A stretch of 64,000 bases of DNA from JACVRW01 sp963835705 (GTDB lineage: Bacteria > Actinomycetota > Thermoleophilia > Solirubrobacterales > Thermoleophilaceae), in assembly GCA_963835705.1 (NCBI GenBank), contig CAWIGR010000016.1, forward strand, positions 26,376 to 90,375, given 5' to 3'. Positions 53,620-62,334 of the stretch are shown here, piece by piece (position 1 is the stretch's first letter; every line of letters starts with the position of its first letter). The notes beneath the pieces are model-generated. The model saw only the letters and a program-made list of their open reading frames with translations. It ran no database searches and was not told the origin of the DNA. Both the position numbers and the translations under genes were made by a program.

Positions 53620-55673
53620 ACGCCGAGCACATTGTGAATCAGGAGGTCGACCAGCTTGATCCCCAGGAACGGCGCGACGATGCCGCCGAGGCCGTAGATC
53701 AGGAGGTTGCGCCGCAGCAGCGCGGTGGCCCCGATCGGCCGGTACTGAACGCCGCGCAGGGCGAGCGGCACGAGCAGCGGGATGATCAGCGCGTTGAAGA
53801 TGATCGCCGAGATGATCGCCGACTCGGGCGTGCCCAGCGCCATGAGGTTGAGTGACCCGAGCGGCCCCTCGCTCTCGCCCGCGGCCGCGTAGGTGGCCGC
53901 GAATATGGCGGGCAGGATGGCGAAGTACTTGGCCACGTCGTTCGCCACCGAGAATGTGGTGAGCGCTCCGCGCGTGATGAGGAGCTGCTTGCCGATTTCG
54001 ACGATCTCGATCAGCTTCGTCGGATTGGAGTCGAGGTCGACCATATTCCCCGCCTCGCGCGCGGCCTGGGTCCCCGTGTTCATGGCCACGCCCACGTCCG
54101 CCTGGGCGAGCGCGGGGGCGTCGTTGGTGCCGTCGCCCGTCATCGCGACCAGCCGGCCCTCCCGCTGCTCCTCGCGGATCAGCTCGAGCTTGCGCTCCGG
54201 GGTGGCCTCGGCGAGGAAGTCGTCCACGCCGGACTCCCCGGCGATCGTGGCCGCGGTCAGGGGGTTGTCGCCCGTGACCATCACGGTGCGGATCCCCATC
54301 GCGCGCAGCTGGTCGAAGCGGTGGCGGATCCCCTCCTTGACCACGTCCTTCAGGTAGACCACGCCGAGCACCTGCGAGTCCCGCGCGACGGCGAGCGGCG
54401 TACCCCCCTCGCTCGCGACGCGGTCGACCGTGCCCTTCAGCTCCGGCGGCGCCTGCCCGCCCTCCTGCGCTACAAAGTCGATGATGGCGTCGCCCGCGCC
54501 CTTGCGCAGCCGGTAGCCGTCGATGTCCACGCCGCTCATGCGCGTCTCGGCGGAGAACGGCACGAAGCGCGCCGACGAGTCGAAGTGGTGCTCGCGGATG
54601 CCGTACTGCTTGGCGAGCACCACGATCGAGCGGCCCTCGGGCGTCTCGTCGGCGAGCGAGGCGACCTGGGCGGCCTCGGCCAGCGCGGCCTCCTCCACCC
54701 CCGGCATCGGCAGGAACCGCGTGGCCTCGCGGTTGCCGAGCGTGATCGTGCCCGTCTTGTCGAGCAGAAGCACGTCCACGTCGCCCGAGGCCTCGACTGC
54801 GCGCCCCGACAGCGCCAGCACGTTCCGCCGCACGAGCCGGTCCATCCCGGCGATGCCGATCGCCGACAGGAGCGCGCCGATGGTGGTGGGAATCAGGGAG
54901 ACGAGCAGCGCGATCAGGGTGGTGATCGAGACGTCCGTGTCGGCGTACTCGCTGAATGGCCGCAGCGTCGCGACCACCACCAGGAAGATCAGGGTGAGGC
55001 CGGCGAGCAGGATCCCGAGCGCGATCTCGTTCGGCGTCTTTCGCCGCGACGCGCCCTCGACCAGCGCGATCATGCGGTCGAGGAAGCTCTGGCCGGGCTC
55101 TTGGGTGATCTCCACCACGATGCGGTCCGAGAGCACCCTGGTCCCGCCGGTCACCGCGCTACGGTCGCCGCCCGCCTCGCGGATCACGGGCGCCGACTCG
55201 CCGGTCACGGCGGACTCGTCGACCGAGGCGATGCCCTCGATCACCGTGCCGTCGCCGGGGATGAGCTCGCCCGCCTCGACGACCACGACGTCCCCACGGA
55301 GGAGCTCCGAGGCGGGCTTCTCGCCGCCATCTCGCAGCCGCGCGACGGTTTCGGTGCGCATGGCGCGCAGGGCCTGTGCCTGCGCCTTGCCGCGACCCTC
55401 CGCGAGCGCCTCGGCCAGGTTTGCGAAGACGACCGTGAGCCACAGCCACACGGCCACCGTGAAGGTGAACCAGGCCGGCTCGTCGCCGCCGCCGAGCGGC
55501 TCCCCGCCGAACACCTGGACCAGCCAGCCCACCGTGGTGATGACCGCCCCGATCTCGACCACGAACATGACCGGGTTGCGCCACTGCACACGCGGGTCCA
55601 GCTTGGTGAAGCTGCCGGCGAGCGCGGTGCGCAGGACGTCGCCGCGGAAGATGCTCTGAGCTTCCTTCGTCAT
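53616..55673 (-). CDS. kdpB: Potassium-transporting ATPase ATP-binding subunit KdpB
   Basis: A 685-residue P-type ATPase: SVDESAVTGESAPVIREAGG (actuator TGES), VDVLLLDKTGTITLGNRE with the phosphorylated Asp, the nucleotide-binding RKGAGDAIIDF region, VMVTGDNPLTAATIAGESG, MTGDGTNDAPALAQADVGVA and NPTKLIEIVEIGKQLLITRG, all as in KdpB. It drives K+ uptake through KdpA. Here it follows kdpC (ATGA overlap), whereas the common order is A-B-C. Confidence 0.96.
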   Translation of the reverse strand: MTKEAQSIFRGDVLRTALAGSFTKLDPRVQWRNPVMFVVEIGAVITTVGWLVQVFGGEPLGGGDEPAWFTFTVAVWLWLTVVFANLAEALAEGRGKAQAQALRAMRTETVARLRDGGEKPASELLRGDVVVVEAGELIPGDGTVIEGIASVDESAVTGESAPVIREAGGDRSAVTGGTRVLSDRIVVEITQEPGQSFLDRMIALVEGASRRKTPNEIALGILLAGLTLIFLVVVATLRPFSEYADTDVSITTLIALLVSLIPTTIGALLSAIGIAGMDRLVRRNVLALSGRAVEASGDVDVLLLDKTGTITLGNREATRFLPMPGVEEAALAEAAQVASLADETPEGRSIVVLAKQYGIREHHFDSSARFVPFSAETRMSGVDIDGYRLRKGAGDAIIDFVAQEGGQAPPELKGTVDRVASEGGTPLAVARDSQVLGVVYLKDVVKEGIRHRFDQLRAMGIRTVMVTGDNPLTAATIAGESGVDDFLAEATPERKLELIREEQREGRLVAMTGDGTNDAPALAQADVGVAMNTGTQAAREAGNMVDLDSNPTKLIEIVEIGKQLLITRGALTTFSVANDVAKYFAILPAIFAATYAAAGESEGPLGSLNLMALGTPESAIISAIIFNALIIPLLVPLALRGVQYRPIGATALLRRNLLIYGLGGIVAPFLGIKLVDLLIHNVLGV

Positions 55674-56218
55674 CGCGTGGCCTCCTCGTCGTCCAACGCA
55701 CGGTTGAGCTCGCGCACGTTCACGCCTGGCTCGCCCAGCACCCCGAGGAAGCGCCCGTCGGTGTTTTCCTCCACCAGCTCCAGCACCCGGTCGAGGTCGA
55801 GGCCGCGCTGCTCGGCAACGCGGCGGGACTGGATCTCGGCGTTGGCCTCGGAGATGTGCGGGTCCACGCCCGAGGCCGAGGTCTGGACGGCGTCGTGCGG
55901 CACCGCTTCGCCCGGACGCAACCGCTCGCGCCGCTCGTAGGCAGCCCGGTTCTCGGCGAACAGGTCGCTCAGCTCCCGGTTGTTCGGCCCGAGGTTGTTG
56001 AAGAAGGTGACGTTGGCGCTGTAGTCGGTGGCCGACGGGCGCGACTGGAAGTAGCCGGGCCGCCCGCCGAAGTCGCGCCCGATGAGGCGCAGGTCGCCGT
56101 CGGCCTTGTTCGGGAAGAGCACCTGGGCGACGCCCGTGGTGGCCAGCGGGTAGACGATCCCGAACGCCAGGGTCAGGACGACGATGGCGATGATCGATGG
56201 AGCTATGTCACGGCGCAT
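55670..56218 (-). CDS. kdpC: Potassium-transporting ATPase subunit KdpC
   Basis: A 182-residue protein with one N-terminal membrane helix (IIAIVVLTLAFGIVYPLATTG) and a soluble domain with FGGRPGYFQSRPSATDYSAN, AVPHDAVQTSASGVDPHISE and RVAEQRGLDLDRVLELVEENT, the KdpC signatures. It stabilises the KdpAB complex. It lies three bases after kdpA. Confidence 0.95.
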   Translation of the reverse strand: MRRDIAPSIIAIVVLTLAFGIVYPLATTGVAQVLFPNKADGDLRLIGRDFGGRPGYFQSRPSATDYSANVTFFNNLGPNNRELSDLFAENRAAYERRERLRPGEAVPHDAVQTSASGVDPHISEANAEIQSRRVAEQRGLDLDRVLELVEENTDGRFLGVLGEPGVNVRELNRALDDEEATR

Positions 56219-56221
56219 GGT

Positions 56222-57928
56222 TCAGAAGAGCTGGTCGGTGAGGGCCTGCACGACGGGGCCGAGCAGGAGGGCGGGGAAGAACGTGAGCGCGGCCACGATC
56301 ACGATCACGAAGATGAGGAGGAGGACGAACGTCGGCGTGTCCGTGCGGAAGGTGCCGGGCCCCGCCGGCGACACGCGCTTGGTGGCGAGCGAGCCCGCCA
56401 CCGCGAGCGCCGCCAGCAGCGGCACGAAGCGCGCGCCCAGCATCGCGAGGCCGCCCATGATGTCGGCGAAGGTGATGCCGAACGCGCCCACGTTGCCGGG
56501 TGCGTTCGGCTGCACGAAGCCGGTGTAGCCGGCGAAGGCCGAGCCGTTGTTGTTGCCCTGCGAGGTATAGGCGTAGAGGGTCTCCGAGAAGCCCTGGGGC
56601 CCGGGGTTGTAGATCGAGGGGGCGCCCCACTTGCTGCCGATCGCGAGCGCGGTCAGGACGAGCACGCCGAGCGCCGTGTAGAGCGTTCCGACGAGCACGT
56701 ACTTGACCTCGCGCGCCTCGATCTTCTTGCCCAGGTACTCCGGGGTTCGGCCGACCATCAGGCCGGCGATGAAGACCGCCAGCAGGACGAACAGCAGCAT
56801 GCCGTACAGCCCCGATCCGACGCCGCCGAAGATGACCTCGCCCGTCATCATGTTGACGAGCGGGACGGTGCCCCCGGCCCCCGTGTACGAGTCGTGCGCG
56901 GAGTTGACCGAGCCGTTCGAGGCGGCCGTGGTGATCGCCGCCCACGCGGCGCTGTTCACGATCCCGTTGCGCTGCTCCTTGCCCTCGAGGTTCCCGCCGG
57001 ACACATCCGCGGCGTGCTGCGCGGGCGACCCGTTCTGCTCCGCCGCGTACGCGATGCCGATGGTGGCTACGAGCATCGCCAGCATCGCCGCGTACAGGGC
57101 CCAGCCCTGGCGCCTGCTCCCCACCATGCGGCCGAAGGTGGCCGTGAGCGCAGCCGGGATCAGGAGGATGAACAGCATCTCCACGAAGTTCGAGAAGGCG
57201 GTCGGGTTCTCGAACGGGAACGCGCTGTTGACGTTGAAGAAGCCGCCGCCGTTGGTGCCGAGCTGCTTGATCGCGATCTGGGACGCGGCCGGGCCGAGCG
57301 CGAGCGTCTGCGCGCCGGCCTCGACACCCCCGCCGAGCGTCTGCACCACGCCCTGGGAGACGAGGACGAGCGCGCCGAGGAACGAGATGGGGAGCAGGAT
57401 GTAGAGCAGCGTGCGGATCAGGTCCTGCCAGAAGTTCCCGAGCGCGGCCACGCCGCGGCTCGCGAAGCCGCGGATCACAGCGGCCAGCACCGCCATGCCC
57501 ACGGCGGCCGACACGAAGTTCTGGACCGCGAGCCCCGCCATCTGCGAGAAGTACGACAGTGTGGTCTCGCCGCCGTAGTACTGCCAGTTGGTGTTCGAGA
57601 TGAAGGACGAGACGGTGTTGAAGGTCACGTCCCAGGTGGCCGAGTCGAACCCCTCCGGGTTGAACGGATGGATGCCCTGGGTGCGCAGGATCGCGTAGAG
57701 GGTGATCCAGAACAGGAGGCTGAAGACGAGCACCGTGCGGGCGTACGACTTCCAGTCCTGAGTCGCGCTCACGTCGACGCGCATGACGCGGTAGATGAGC
57801 CGCTCGACCGGGGCGAGCCAAGCGACCTCGTTCCGGTAGACCCGCGCCATGTAGGCGCCGAGCGGCGGCGTGAGGGCGGTCAGGACCGTGACGTAGATCG
57901 CGATCTGGAGCCAGCCCTGGGCTGTCAC
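56222..57928 (-). CDS. kdpA: Potassium-transporting ATPase subunit KdpA
   Basis: A 568-residue channel-like subunit with four repeated pore units. TFNTVSSFISNTNWQYYGGE and KQLGTNGGGFFNVNSAFPFE carry the selectivity-filter sequences, and the later NNNGSAFAGYTGFVQPN is the fourth pore loop. The GTG start overlaps the kdpF stop. Confidence 0.96.
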   Translation of the reverse strand: MTAQGWLQIAIYVTVLTALTPPLGAYMARVYRNEVAWLAPVERLIYRVMRVDVSATQDWKSYARTVLVFSLLFWITLYAILRTQGIHPFNPEGFDSATWDVTFNTVSSFISNTNWQYYGGETTLSYFSQMAGLAVQNFVSAAVGMAVLAAVIRGFASRGVAALGNFWQDLIRTLLYILLPISFLGALVLVSQGVVQTLGGGVEAGAQTLALGPAASQIAIKQLGTNGGGFFNVNSAFPFENPTAFSNFVEMLFILLIPAALTATFGRMVGSRRQGWALYAAMLAMLVATIGIAYAAEQNGSPAQHAADVSGGNLEGKEQRNGIVNSAAWAAITTAASNGSVNSAHDSYTGAGGTVPLVNMMTGEVIFGGVGSGLYGMLLFVLLAVFIAGLMVGRTPEYLGKKIEAREVKYVLVGTLYTALGVLVLTALAIGSKWGAPSIYNPGPQGFSETLYAYTSQGNNNGSAFAGYTGFVQPNAPGNVGAFGITFADIMGGLAMLGARFVPLLAALAVAGSLATKRVSPAGPGTFRTDTPTFVLLLIFVIVIVAALTFFPALLLGPVVQALTDQLF

Positions 57929-58014
57929 AGCCGCTCCCCGCGAAACAGCGCGAAGAGCAGGTAGAACGCGACCAGGACCGTGACGACGAGCCCGAGCAGC
58001 TCCGCGCCGCTCAT
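57925..58014 (-). CDS. kdpF: KdpF small membrane subunit
   Basis: A 29-residue single-helix peptide (LLGLVVTVLVAFYLLFALF then RGERL) directly before kdpA. This is the usual size, shape and place of KdpF, which sits beside KdpA and stabilises the complex. Its ATG overlaps the stop of another tiny ORF (ATGA), and its stop overlaps the kdpA GTG. Confidence 0.88.
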   Translation of the reverse strand: MSGAELLGLVVTVLVAFYLLFALFRGERL

Positions 58015-58097
58015 ACCCGGTCGAGGCCTTCGAGCAGAGCGAAGATCGCCGCGAACGCCAGAAGTCCGATCACGAGGGCCAGAAGGTCGGCTTCCAT
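58011..58097 (-). CDS. 28-residue membrane peptide upstream of kdpF
   Basis: A tiny ORF: MEADLLALVIGLLAFAAIFA, then LLEGLDRV. It is one hydrophobic helix with acidic ends, resembling a second KdpF-like peptide. It is ATGA-coupled to kdpF, in the same tight style as the other operon genes, which supports translation. I do not know a named family for it. It may be an extra stabilising subunit of the KdpA channel or a relic of kdpF duplication. Confidence 0.6.
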   Translation of the reverse strand: MEADLLALVIGLLAFAAIFALLEGLDRV

Positions 58098-58100
58098 GGG

Positions 58101-58160
58101 TCAGGCCAGGTGCAAGGCCGCGCGGGCCTGGGCGGGCTGGATGAGGCTTGAAGTCGTCAT
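58101..58160 (-). CDS. Possible 19-residue leader ORF of the kdp operon
   Basis: MTTSSLIQPAQARAALHLA is the first ORF after the GTCAAGA repeats. It starts at an ATG at 58160 and ends three bases before the next tiny ORF. A GAGACT sequence seven bases before the ATG is a weak match to the TAnnnT boxes used elsewhere. It could be the leaderless first cistron or a short leader peptide. It may also be chance. Confidence 0.35.
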   Translation of the reverse strand: MTTSSLIQPAQARAALHLA

Positions 58161-58195
58161 GGGGTCGAGTCTCGGCCCGACGCCGGCAAGGCGGC

Positions 58196-58234
58196 GTCAA
58201 GAAGCGGCCCGCCGCCGTCAAGATCGCGTCAAGA
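58196..58234. repeat. Three GTCAAGA direct repeats in the kdp promoter region
   Basis: Perfect copies at 58196-58202, 58217-58223 and 58228-58234, starting 21 and 11 bases apart, so they lie on one face of the helix. The last overlaps the kdpE stop codon. On the transcribed strand they read TCTTGAC and include -35-like TTGAC elements. This is the arrangement expected for tandem OmpR-family (KdpE) dimers in front of kdpFACB. Confidence 0.65.
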
Positions 58235-58912
58235 GGCGGCGAAGCGGTAGCCCACGCCGGGATCCGTGCGGATGAAGCGCGGTACCTGCGGGTCGGGCTC
58301 GATCTTGCGGCGCAGGTTGGCGATGTGGACCCGCAGGGTGTGCGCGTCCTCCTCGTAGGCGTGGCCCCACACCTCGCCGAGCAGCGCGCGGTGGGTCATG
58401 AGGCGGCCGCGGTTGCGGGCCAGCACGCGGAGCAGCTCGAACTCCTTGGGCGTGAGATGGATCTCCTCGCCCTCGCGCGTGACGCGGCGCCGGGCGAGGT
58501 CGACCTCGAGCCCGTCCACAGACAGCGCGGGCTCCTCGGCCGGGCCGGCACGGCGCAGCGCCGCGTTCAGCCTTGCGATCAGCTCCCCCGGCGCGAACGG
58601 CTTCGTCACGTAGTCGTCGGCGCCTGCGTCGAGGGCCCGGATCTTCTCGGTCTCCTCGCCCACGGCGGAGAGCACGAGGATGGGCATCTCCGACCACTCG
58701 CGGATCGACCGGCAGACGTCGATCCCGTTTCCGTCGGGGAGGATCAGGTCGATGATCGCGGCGTTGGGAGCGCGCAGGGCGGCGGCGTCGAGGGCCTCCT
58801 CCGCCGTCTGCGCGGTGACCACCTCGAAGCCGGCATCGCGCAGGATGATCCGCAGCGCGCGCAGGATCTGGGGCTCGTCGTCGCAGACGAGCACCCGCCG
58901 GCCCTGGTTCAT
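58229..58912 (-). CDS. kdpE: Response regulator KdpE (OmpR family)
   Basis: A 227-residue two-domain regulator. The receiver has VLVCDDEPQILRALRIILRD, the phosphoacceptor in NAAIIDLILPDGNGIDVCRS, PILVLSAVGEE and DDYVTKPFAPGELIARL. The winged helix has EEIHLTPKEFELLRVLARN and HTLRVHIANLRRKIEPDP. It should activate kdpFACB when phosphorylated by the adjacent kinase. The ATG at 58912 overlaps the kinase stop (ATGA). Confidence 0.95.
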   Translation of the reverse strand: MNQGRRVLVCDDEPQILRALRIILRDAGFEVVTAQTAEEALDAAALRAPNAAIIDLILPDGNGIDVCRSIREWSEMPILVLSAVGEETEKIRALDAGADDYVTKPFAPGELIARLNAALRRAGPAEEPALSVDGLEVDLARRRVTREGEEIHLTPKEFELLRVLARNRGRLMTHRALLGEVWGHAYEEDAHTLRVHIANLRRKIEPDPQVPRFIRTDPGVGYRFAAS

Positions 58913-60282
58913 CCGACCTCGGCCGGCTGCTCGGCGGGCACCGGCAGCGTGATGACGATCGTCGTGCCCTGACCCGGCAGCGACTCGGCGCGAATACGGG
59001 CCCCGTTCGCCTCGAGGAATCCGCGCGCGATGGCCAGGCCGAGCCCGCTGCCGGCGTGCTCGCCGGTGCCGTGGAAGGGCTCGAATATGCGCTCGAGCTT
59101 CTCCCGGGCGATGCCGGGCCCGCGGTCGCCGACGCGCAGCAGGAGCTGCTTCTCCGTGCCGCGCGCGCGGATCGTCACCGGGTCGCTGCCCGCGTAGCGG
59201 CTCGCGTTGTCGAGCACGTTGGCCAATGCGCGCTCGACCTGGCCCGCGTCCAGCCGCATCAGCGGCAGGTCGGGCGCCAGCTGGACGTCGAAACCACCCG
59301 GCGGCGCGGACACGGTGTCGAGGGCGGCTTGCAGCACCTCGCCGAGCGAGCACCACTCCGCCCGCGGCTCCACCCCGCCCGCCTGGAGCCGCGAGAGGTC
59401 GAGCAGGTTGTCCACGAGCCGCGACAGGCGGGCGCTCTCGTCGCCGATCACCGCCGCGAGCTCGGCCCGCTCCGCGGGCGTGAGCGTCTCGGAGCCAATG
59501 CCTCCCGCCGCCGCGGTGATCGCCGTGAGCGGCGAGCGCAGATCGTGCGAGACCGAGCGCAGCACCGCCGTCTTGACGACGTTCGAGCGCCGCAGCGCCT
59601 TCGTCTCGATCACCTGGGCCTCCAGCTCGTCGCGCCTGCGGGCGGCGCCGACGAGCGTCTCGAGGGCGGGAAGGACACGGTCCTGGAGCGCCTCCATGAC
59701 CTCGTCGCCGGCGTCGCGCGGTACCAGCACGGTCCCGACGCGCGCGCCGTCGACAAGCAGCGGCACGGCGCGCCGGCGCTCGTCGCTGTCGGCCCAGGAC
59801 AGCTCGACGCCCACCGACGAGAGGCCGAACGCGGCGGCGATGCGCTGCCCCACCGTGCGGAGCGAGCTGTCCAGCTCCGAGCCGCCCAGCAGGATGCGGG
59901 CCATCTCCGCCGCGAGGTCGGCCTCACCGCGCCGGCGCTCGGCCTCCGCGGCCCTGGAGCGGGCGGCGTCGGCCAGCCCGCTGACCACCGCGGCCGCGAC
60001 GAGGAAGACGACCAGCGCCACCCAGTTCTCGCCGTCGGCGATCGTGAACCGGCCGGTCGGCGGGATGTGGAAGAAGTTGAACGCGGCGGCGCTGAGGAAC
60101 GCGGTCAGGAGGCCGAGCCAGAGTCCCCAGCCCGTGGAGACGAGCAGCACCGCGAGCAGGTAGACGACGCCCGTCGAGACCACCGGCACCAGCTCCCGCA
60201 GCCCGTAATTGACGGCCGTGATGACCGCGACGGAGCCCACCGCTACGGCCAGCCCGATGGTCCACGAGCGATCGCGAATCAC
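58909..60282 (-). CDS. KdpD-type sensor histidine kinase lacking the N-terminal KdpD/USP half
   Basis: A 457-residue kinase. Four membrane helices form the DUF4118 domain (VVYLLAVLLVSTGWGLWLG to FNFFHIPPTGRFTI), followed by a GAF-like region. The HisKA box is RSVSHDLRSPLTAITAAAGG at about residue 250, and the ATPase has NVLDNASRYAGSDPVTIRA, VGDRGPGIAREKLERIFEPF and GSGLGLAIARGF. It corresponds to the C-terminal half of classical KdpD. The GTG at 60282 starts just before the first helix; a TTG at 60330 would add 16 residues and touch the divergent gene. Confidence 0.9.
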   Translation of the reverse strand: MIRDRSWTIGLAVAVGSVAVITAVNYGLRELVPVVSTGVVYLLAVLLVSTGWGLWLGLLTAFLSAAAFNFFHIPPTGRFTIADGENWVALVVFLVAAAVVSGLADAARSRAAEAERRRGEADLAAEMARILLGGSELDSSLRTVGQRIAAAFGLSSVGVELSWADSDERRRAVPLLVDGARVGTVLVPRDAGDEVMEALQDRVLPALETLVGAARRRDELEAQVIETKALRRSNVVKTAVLRSVSHDLRSPLTAITAAAGGIGSETLTPAERAELAAVIGDESARLSRLVDNLLDLSRLQAGGVEPRAEWCSLGEVLQAALDTVSAPPGGFDVQLAPDLPLMRLDAGQVERALANVLDNASRYAGSDPVTIRARGTEKQLLLRVGDRGPGIAREKLERIFEPFHGTGEHAGSGLGLAIARGFLEANGARIRAESLPGQGTTIVITLPVPAEQPAEVG

Positions 60283-60329
60283 GAGGCAATGGTGCCTGAC
60301 GGCGTGGCTGCCGGCTACGAGGGACGACA

Positions 60330-60764
60330 ATGCGGAGAATGTGGATCCAGCAGCAGGTGACGCTCCGGCCGCGCCCCCGCGGCTTCCATCTCGTCACCGA
60401 CGAGATCGTGGCCGGGGTCCCCGAGCTGGCCTCGCTGGAGGTGGGGATGGCGCTCGTGTTCATGCGGCACACCTCGGCCTCGCTCACGCTCAACGAGAAC
60501 GCGAGCCCTGACGTGCGGCGCGACTTCGCCGCCTGGTTCGACCGCGCGGTGCCCGACGGGGCCGACTACTTCGCGCACACCCTCGAAGGACCCGACGACA
60601 TGCCCGCCCACATCAAGTCCTCGCTGACCGGGGCGTCGCTGGTCCTGCCGGTGCGAGACGGCGCCCTGGCCCTCGGCACGTGGCAGGGGATCTACCTGTG
60701 CGAGCACCGCGACGACGGCGGTCCGCGCGACGTCCTCGTTACGGCCTACGGATCATCGCGGTAG
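60330..60764 (+). CDS. YjbQ family (UPF0047) protein
   Basis: A 144-residue protein of the YjbQ/secondary thiamine-phosphate synthase family. QQQVTLRPRPRGFHLVTDEI, ALVFMRHTSASLTLNENASP and DGALALGTWQGIYLCEHRDD are the conserved blocks, with the HTSASLTxNE and GTWQGIYLxEHR signatures intact. Its cellular role is not settled. An ATG 12 bases downstream (MWIQQQ) is an alternative start. Its TAG stop coincides with the 3' end of the group II intron, so the uninterrupted gene may have ended differently. Confidence 0.9.
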   Translation: MRRMWIQQQVTLRPRPRGFHLVTDEIVAGVPELASLEVGMALVFMRHTSASLTLNENASPDVRRDFAAWFDRAVPDGADYFAHTLEGPDDMPAHIKSSLTGASLVLPVRDGALALGTWQGIYLCEHRDDGGPRDVLVTAYGSSR

Positions 60765-60826
60765 GGACCGCCCTTTGGCCATTCGGGACGTTCGTCCATG
60801 CAGGCTTGCGGGCGGCCCCCCGCACA

Positions 60827-60859
60827 GATCCCAGCGTGCCCTGTTAGAGCACTGGGCTC
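60827..60859 (-). ncRNA. Group II intron domain V
   Basis: The minus strand can fold into the short domain V hairpin: lower stem GAGCCCAG with CTGGGATC (one mismatch), a two-base CG bulge on the 3' side, and upper stem TGCTC with GGGCA closed by a small loop. This is the catalytic core of group II ribozymes. The reverse transcriptase stop codon lies inside the hairpin. Confidence 0.7.
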
Positions 60860-62334
60860 CTGCCTTGGGTGCGGGCGTCGAAGCGCGCGTTGGGGAAGGG
60901 GTGCATCCGTTTCGGGGGTGGCAGCCATCGGGCGTGGATGCGTCGCATGCGCGTCCAATTCACCCTTGTGCGCTGGCTGCGGCGCCGCAGCGACCGGAAC
61001 CAGTGGCGGGTGACTTGGTTGTAGAAGCGCGTTGATCGCGTCGCTGTTGCCGGGCACGGCGTAGTAGGCGTAGTGGCCCCTGAGGACACTGGCCAGCCAC
61101 CGGCCCTGGTCGGGGATCGAGTGATGCCGACGCCTGCGCAGTTCGTCCTTGACCTCGCGCAGCTTGGCCTGCATCCGTTTGGCGATCGTGATGCGCTTGA
61201 GCATGAAGCGCCCGTTCTTGGTCTTCGAGCAGCAGTGCTTGAAGCCCAGGAAGTCGAACGTCTCAGGCTTGCCCTGTCCGCGGCTGGCCCGGTCACGGGC
61301 GGCGAAGCGCCCGAACTGGATCAGCCGCGTCTTGTTGGGCGCGAGCTCCAGGCAGAACTTCGCGAACCTGTCGCGAAGGTCGGCGAGGAACCGGTGCGCG
61401 TCACGATGGTGCTCGAACCCCACCAGGTAGTCGTCGGCGTAGCGCACGATGATCATCTCGCCGTGCGCGTGCCGGCGTCTCCATTGGTGGGCCCAGAGGT
61501 CAAAGACGTAGTGCAGGTAGACGTTGGCCAGCAGCGGCGATGCCGATGCTCCCTGCGCCGTCCCGCTCTCGGTCTGTGACCGCTTCCCGTCCTCGATGAC
61601 GCCTGCGCTGAGCCATTTCTGGATCAGCCGCAGGACCCTCTCGATCGGCGATGCGGTGCTCGAGGAACCTCATCAGCCAGCCGTGATCGACGCTGGCGAA
61701 GAAGTCGCGGATGTCCGCGTCGAGCACCCAGCTCACCTTCCGGTAGATCCCGAACGCCAGCGCGTCCAACGCATCGTGCGGGCCGCGTCCGGGCCGGAAC
61801 CCGTAGGAGAAACCGAGGAAGTCCGTCTCGTAGATGCCGTTGAGCACCTCGACGACGGCGCGTTGCAGGATCTTGTCCTCCAACGCGGCGATCCCGAACG
61901 GCCGCAGCCGGCCGTCCGCTTTCGGGATGTACGCCCTCCGCGTCGGCCTCGCCCGATAGCTGCCCGCGATGGACCCGGTCGTGCAGGTCTCGAAGGTTGG
62001 CCTCGAGATCCCGCCCGTAGGCCTGCCACGTGACCCCGTCCACCCCGGTGGCGGCCCGCGGGTTCAACGCCCGATAGGCGGCACGGAGCAGATCGACGTC
62101 GACGTGATGCAGGAGCGCGGTGAACCGTGCCTCCTTCTCCAACTGCGCCTTGCGGCGCACGCGACCAAGCGCACTGGGCGCGCCTGGCCCGGCTCTGTGT
62201 CCGGAGCGCGTTTTGCTGGCCGCGTTCCCCTCGGCCGGCCCCCTTCCCTCCACCGCCTCCGCCCCCGGCAGCCCGGCTTTGTTCGGCGGCTTCGCAGGTA
62301 CTACGAGGCCGTCTGACTTCCCATGCTCGTTCAT
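60844..62334 (-). pseudogene. ltrA: Group II intron reverse transcriptase/maturase, three frameshifts
   Basis: Read across three frames this is a normal group II intron-encoded protein of about 496 residues. The N-terminus is MNEHGKSDGLVVPAKPPNKA. Fingers have NPRAATGVDGVTWQAYGRDL and AYIPKADGRLRPFGIAALED, the palm has GFSYGFRPGRGPHDALDAL and VSWVLDADIRDFFASVDHGW, the active site is IIVRYADDYLVGFEHHRDAH, and the maturase domain includes FDFLGFKHCC. The frame changes near 61959, 61641 and 61027; each is repaired by removing one base. The catalytic YADD is intact. It is either a decayed element or an intact one with sequencing insertions. Confidence 0.82.

Noticed and set aside
60844..62334. 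Reverse transcriptase read as a retron or diversity-generating retroelement
   Set aside because: Domain V, the GTGCG-like 5' end, the maturase region and the FDFLGF motif identify a group II intron. No template or variable repeat and no retron RNA is seen.
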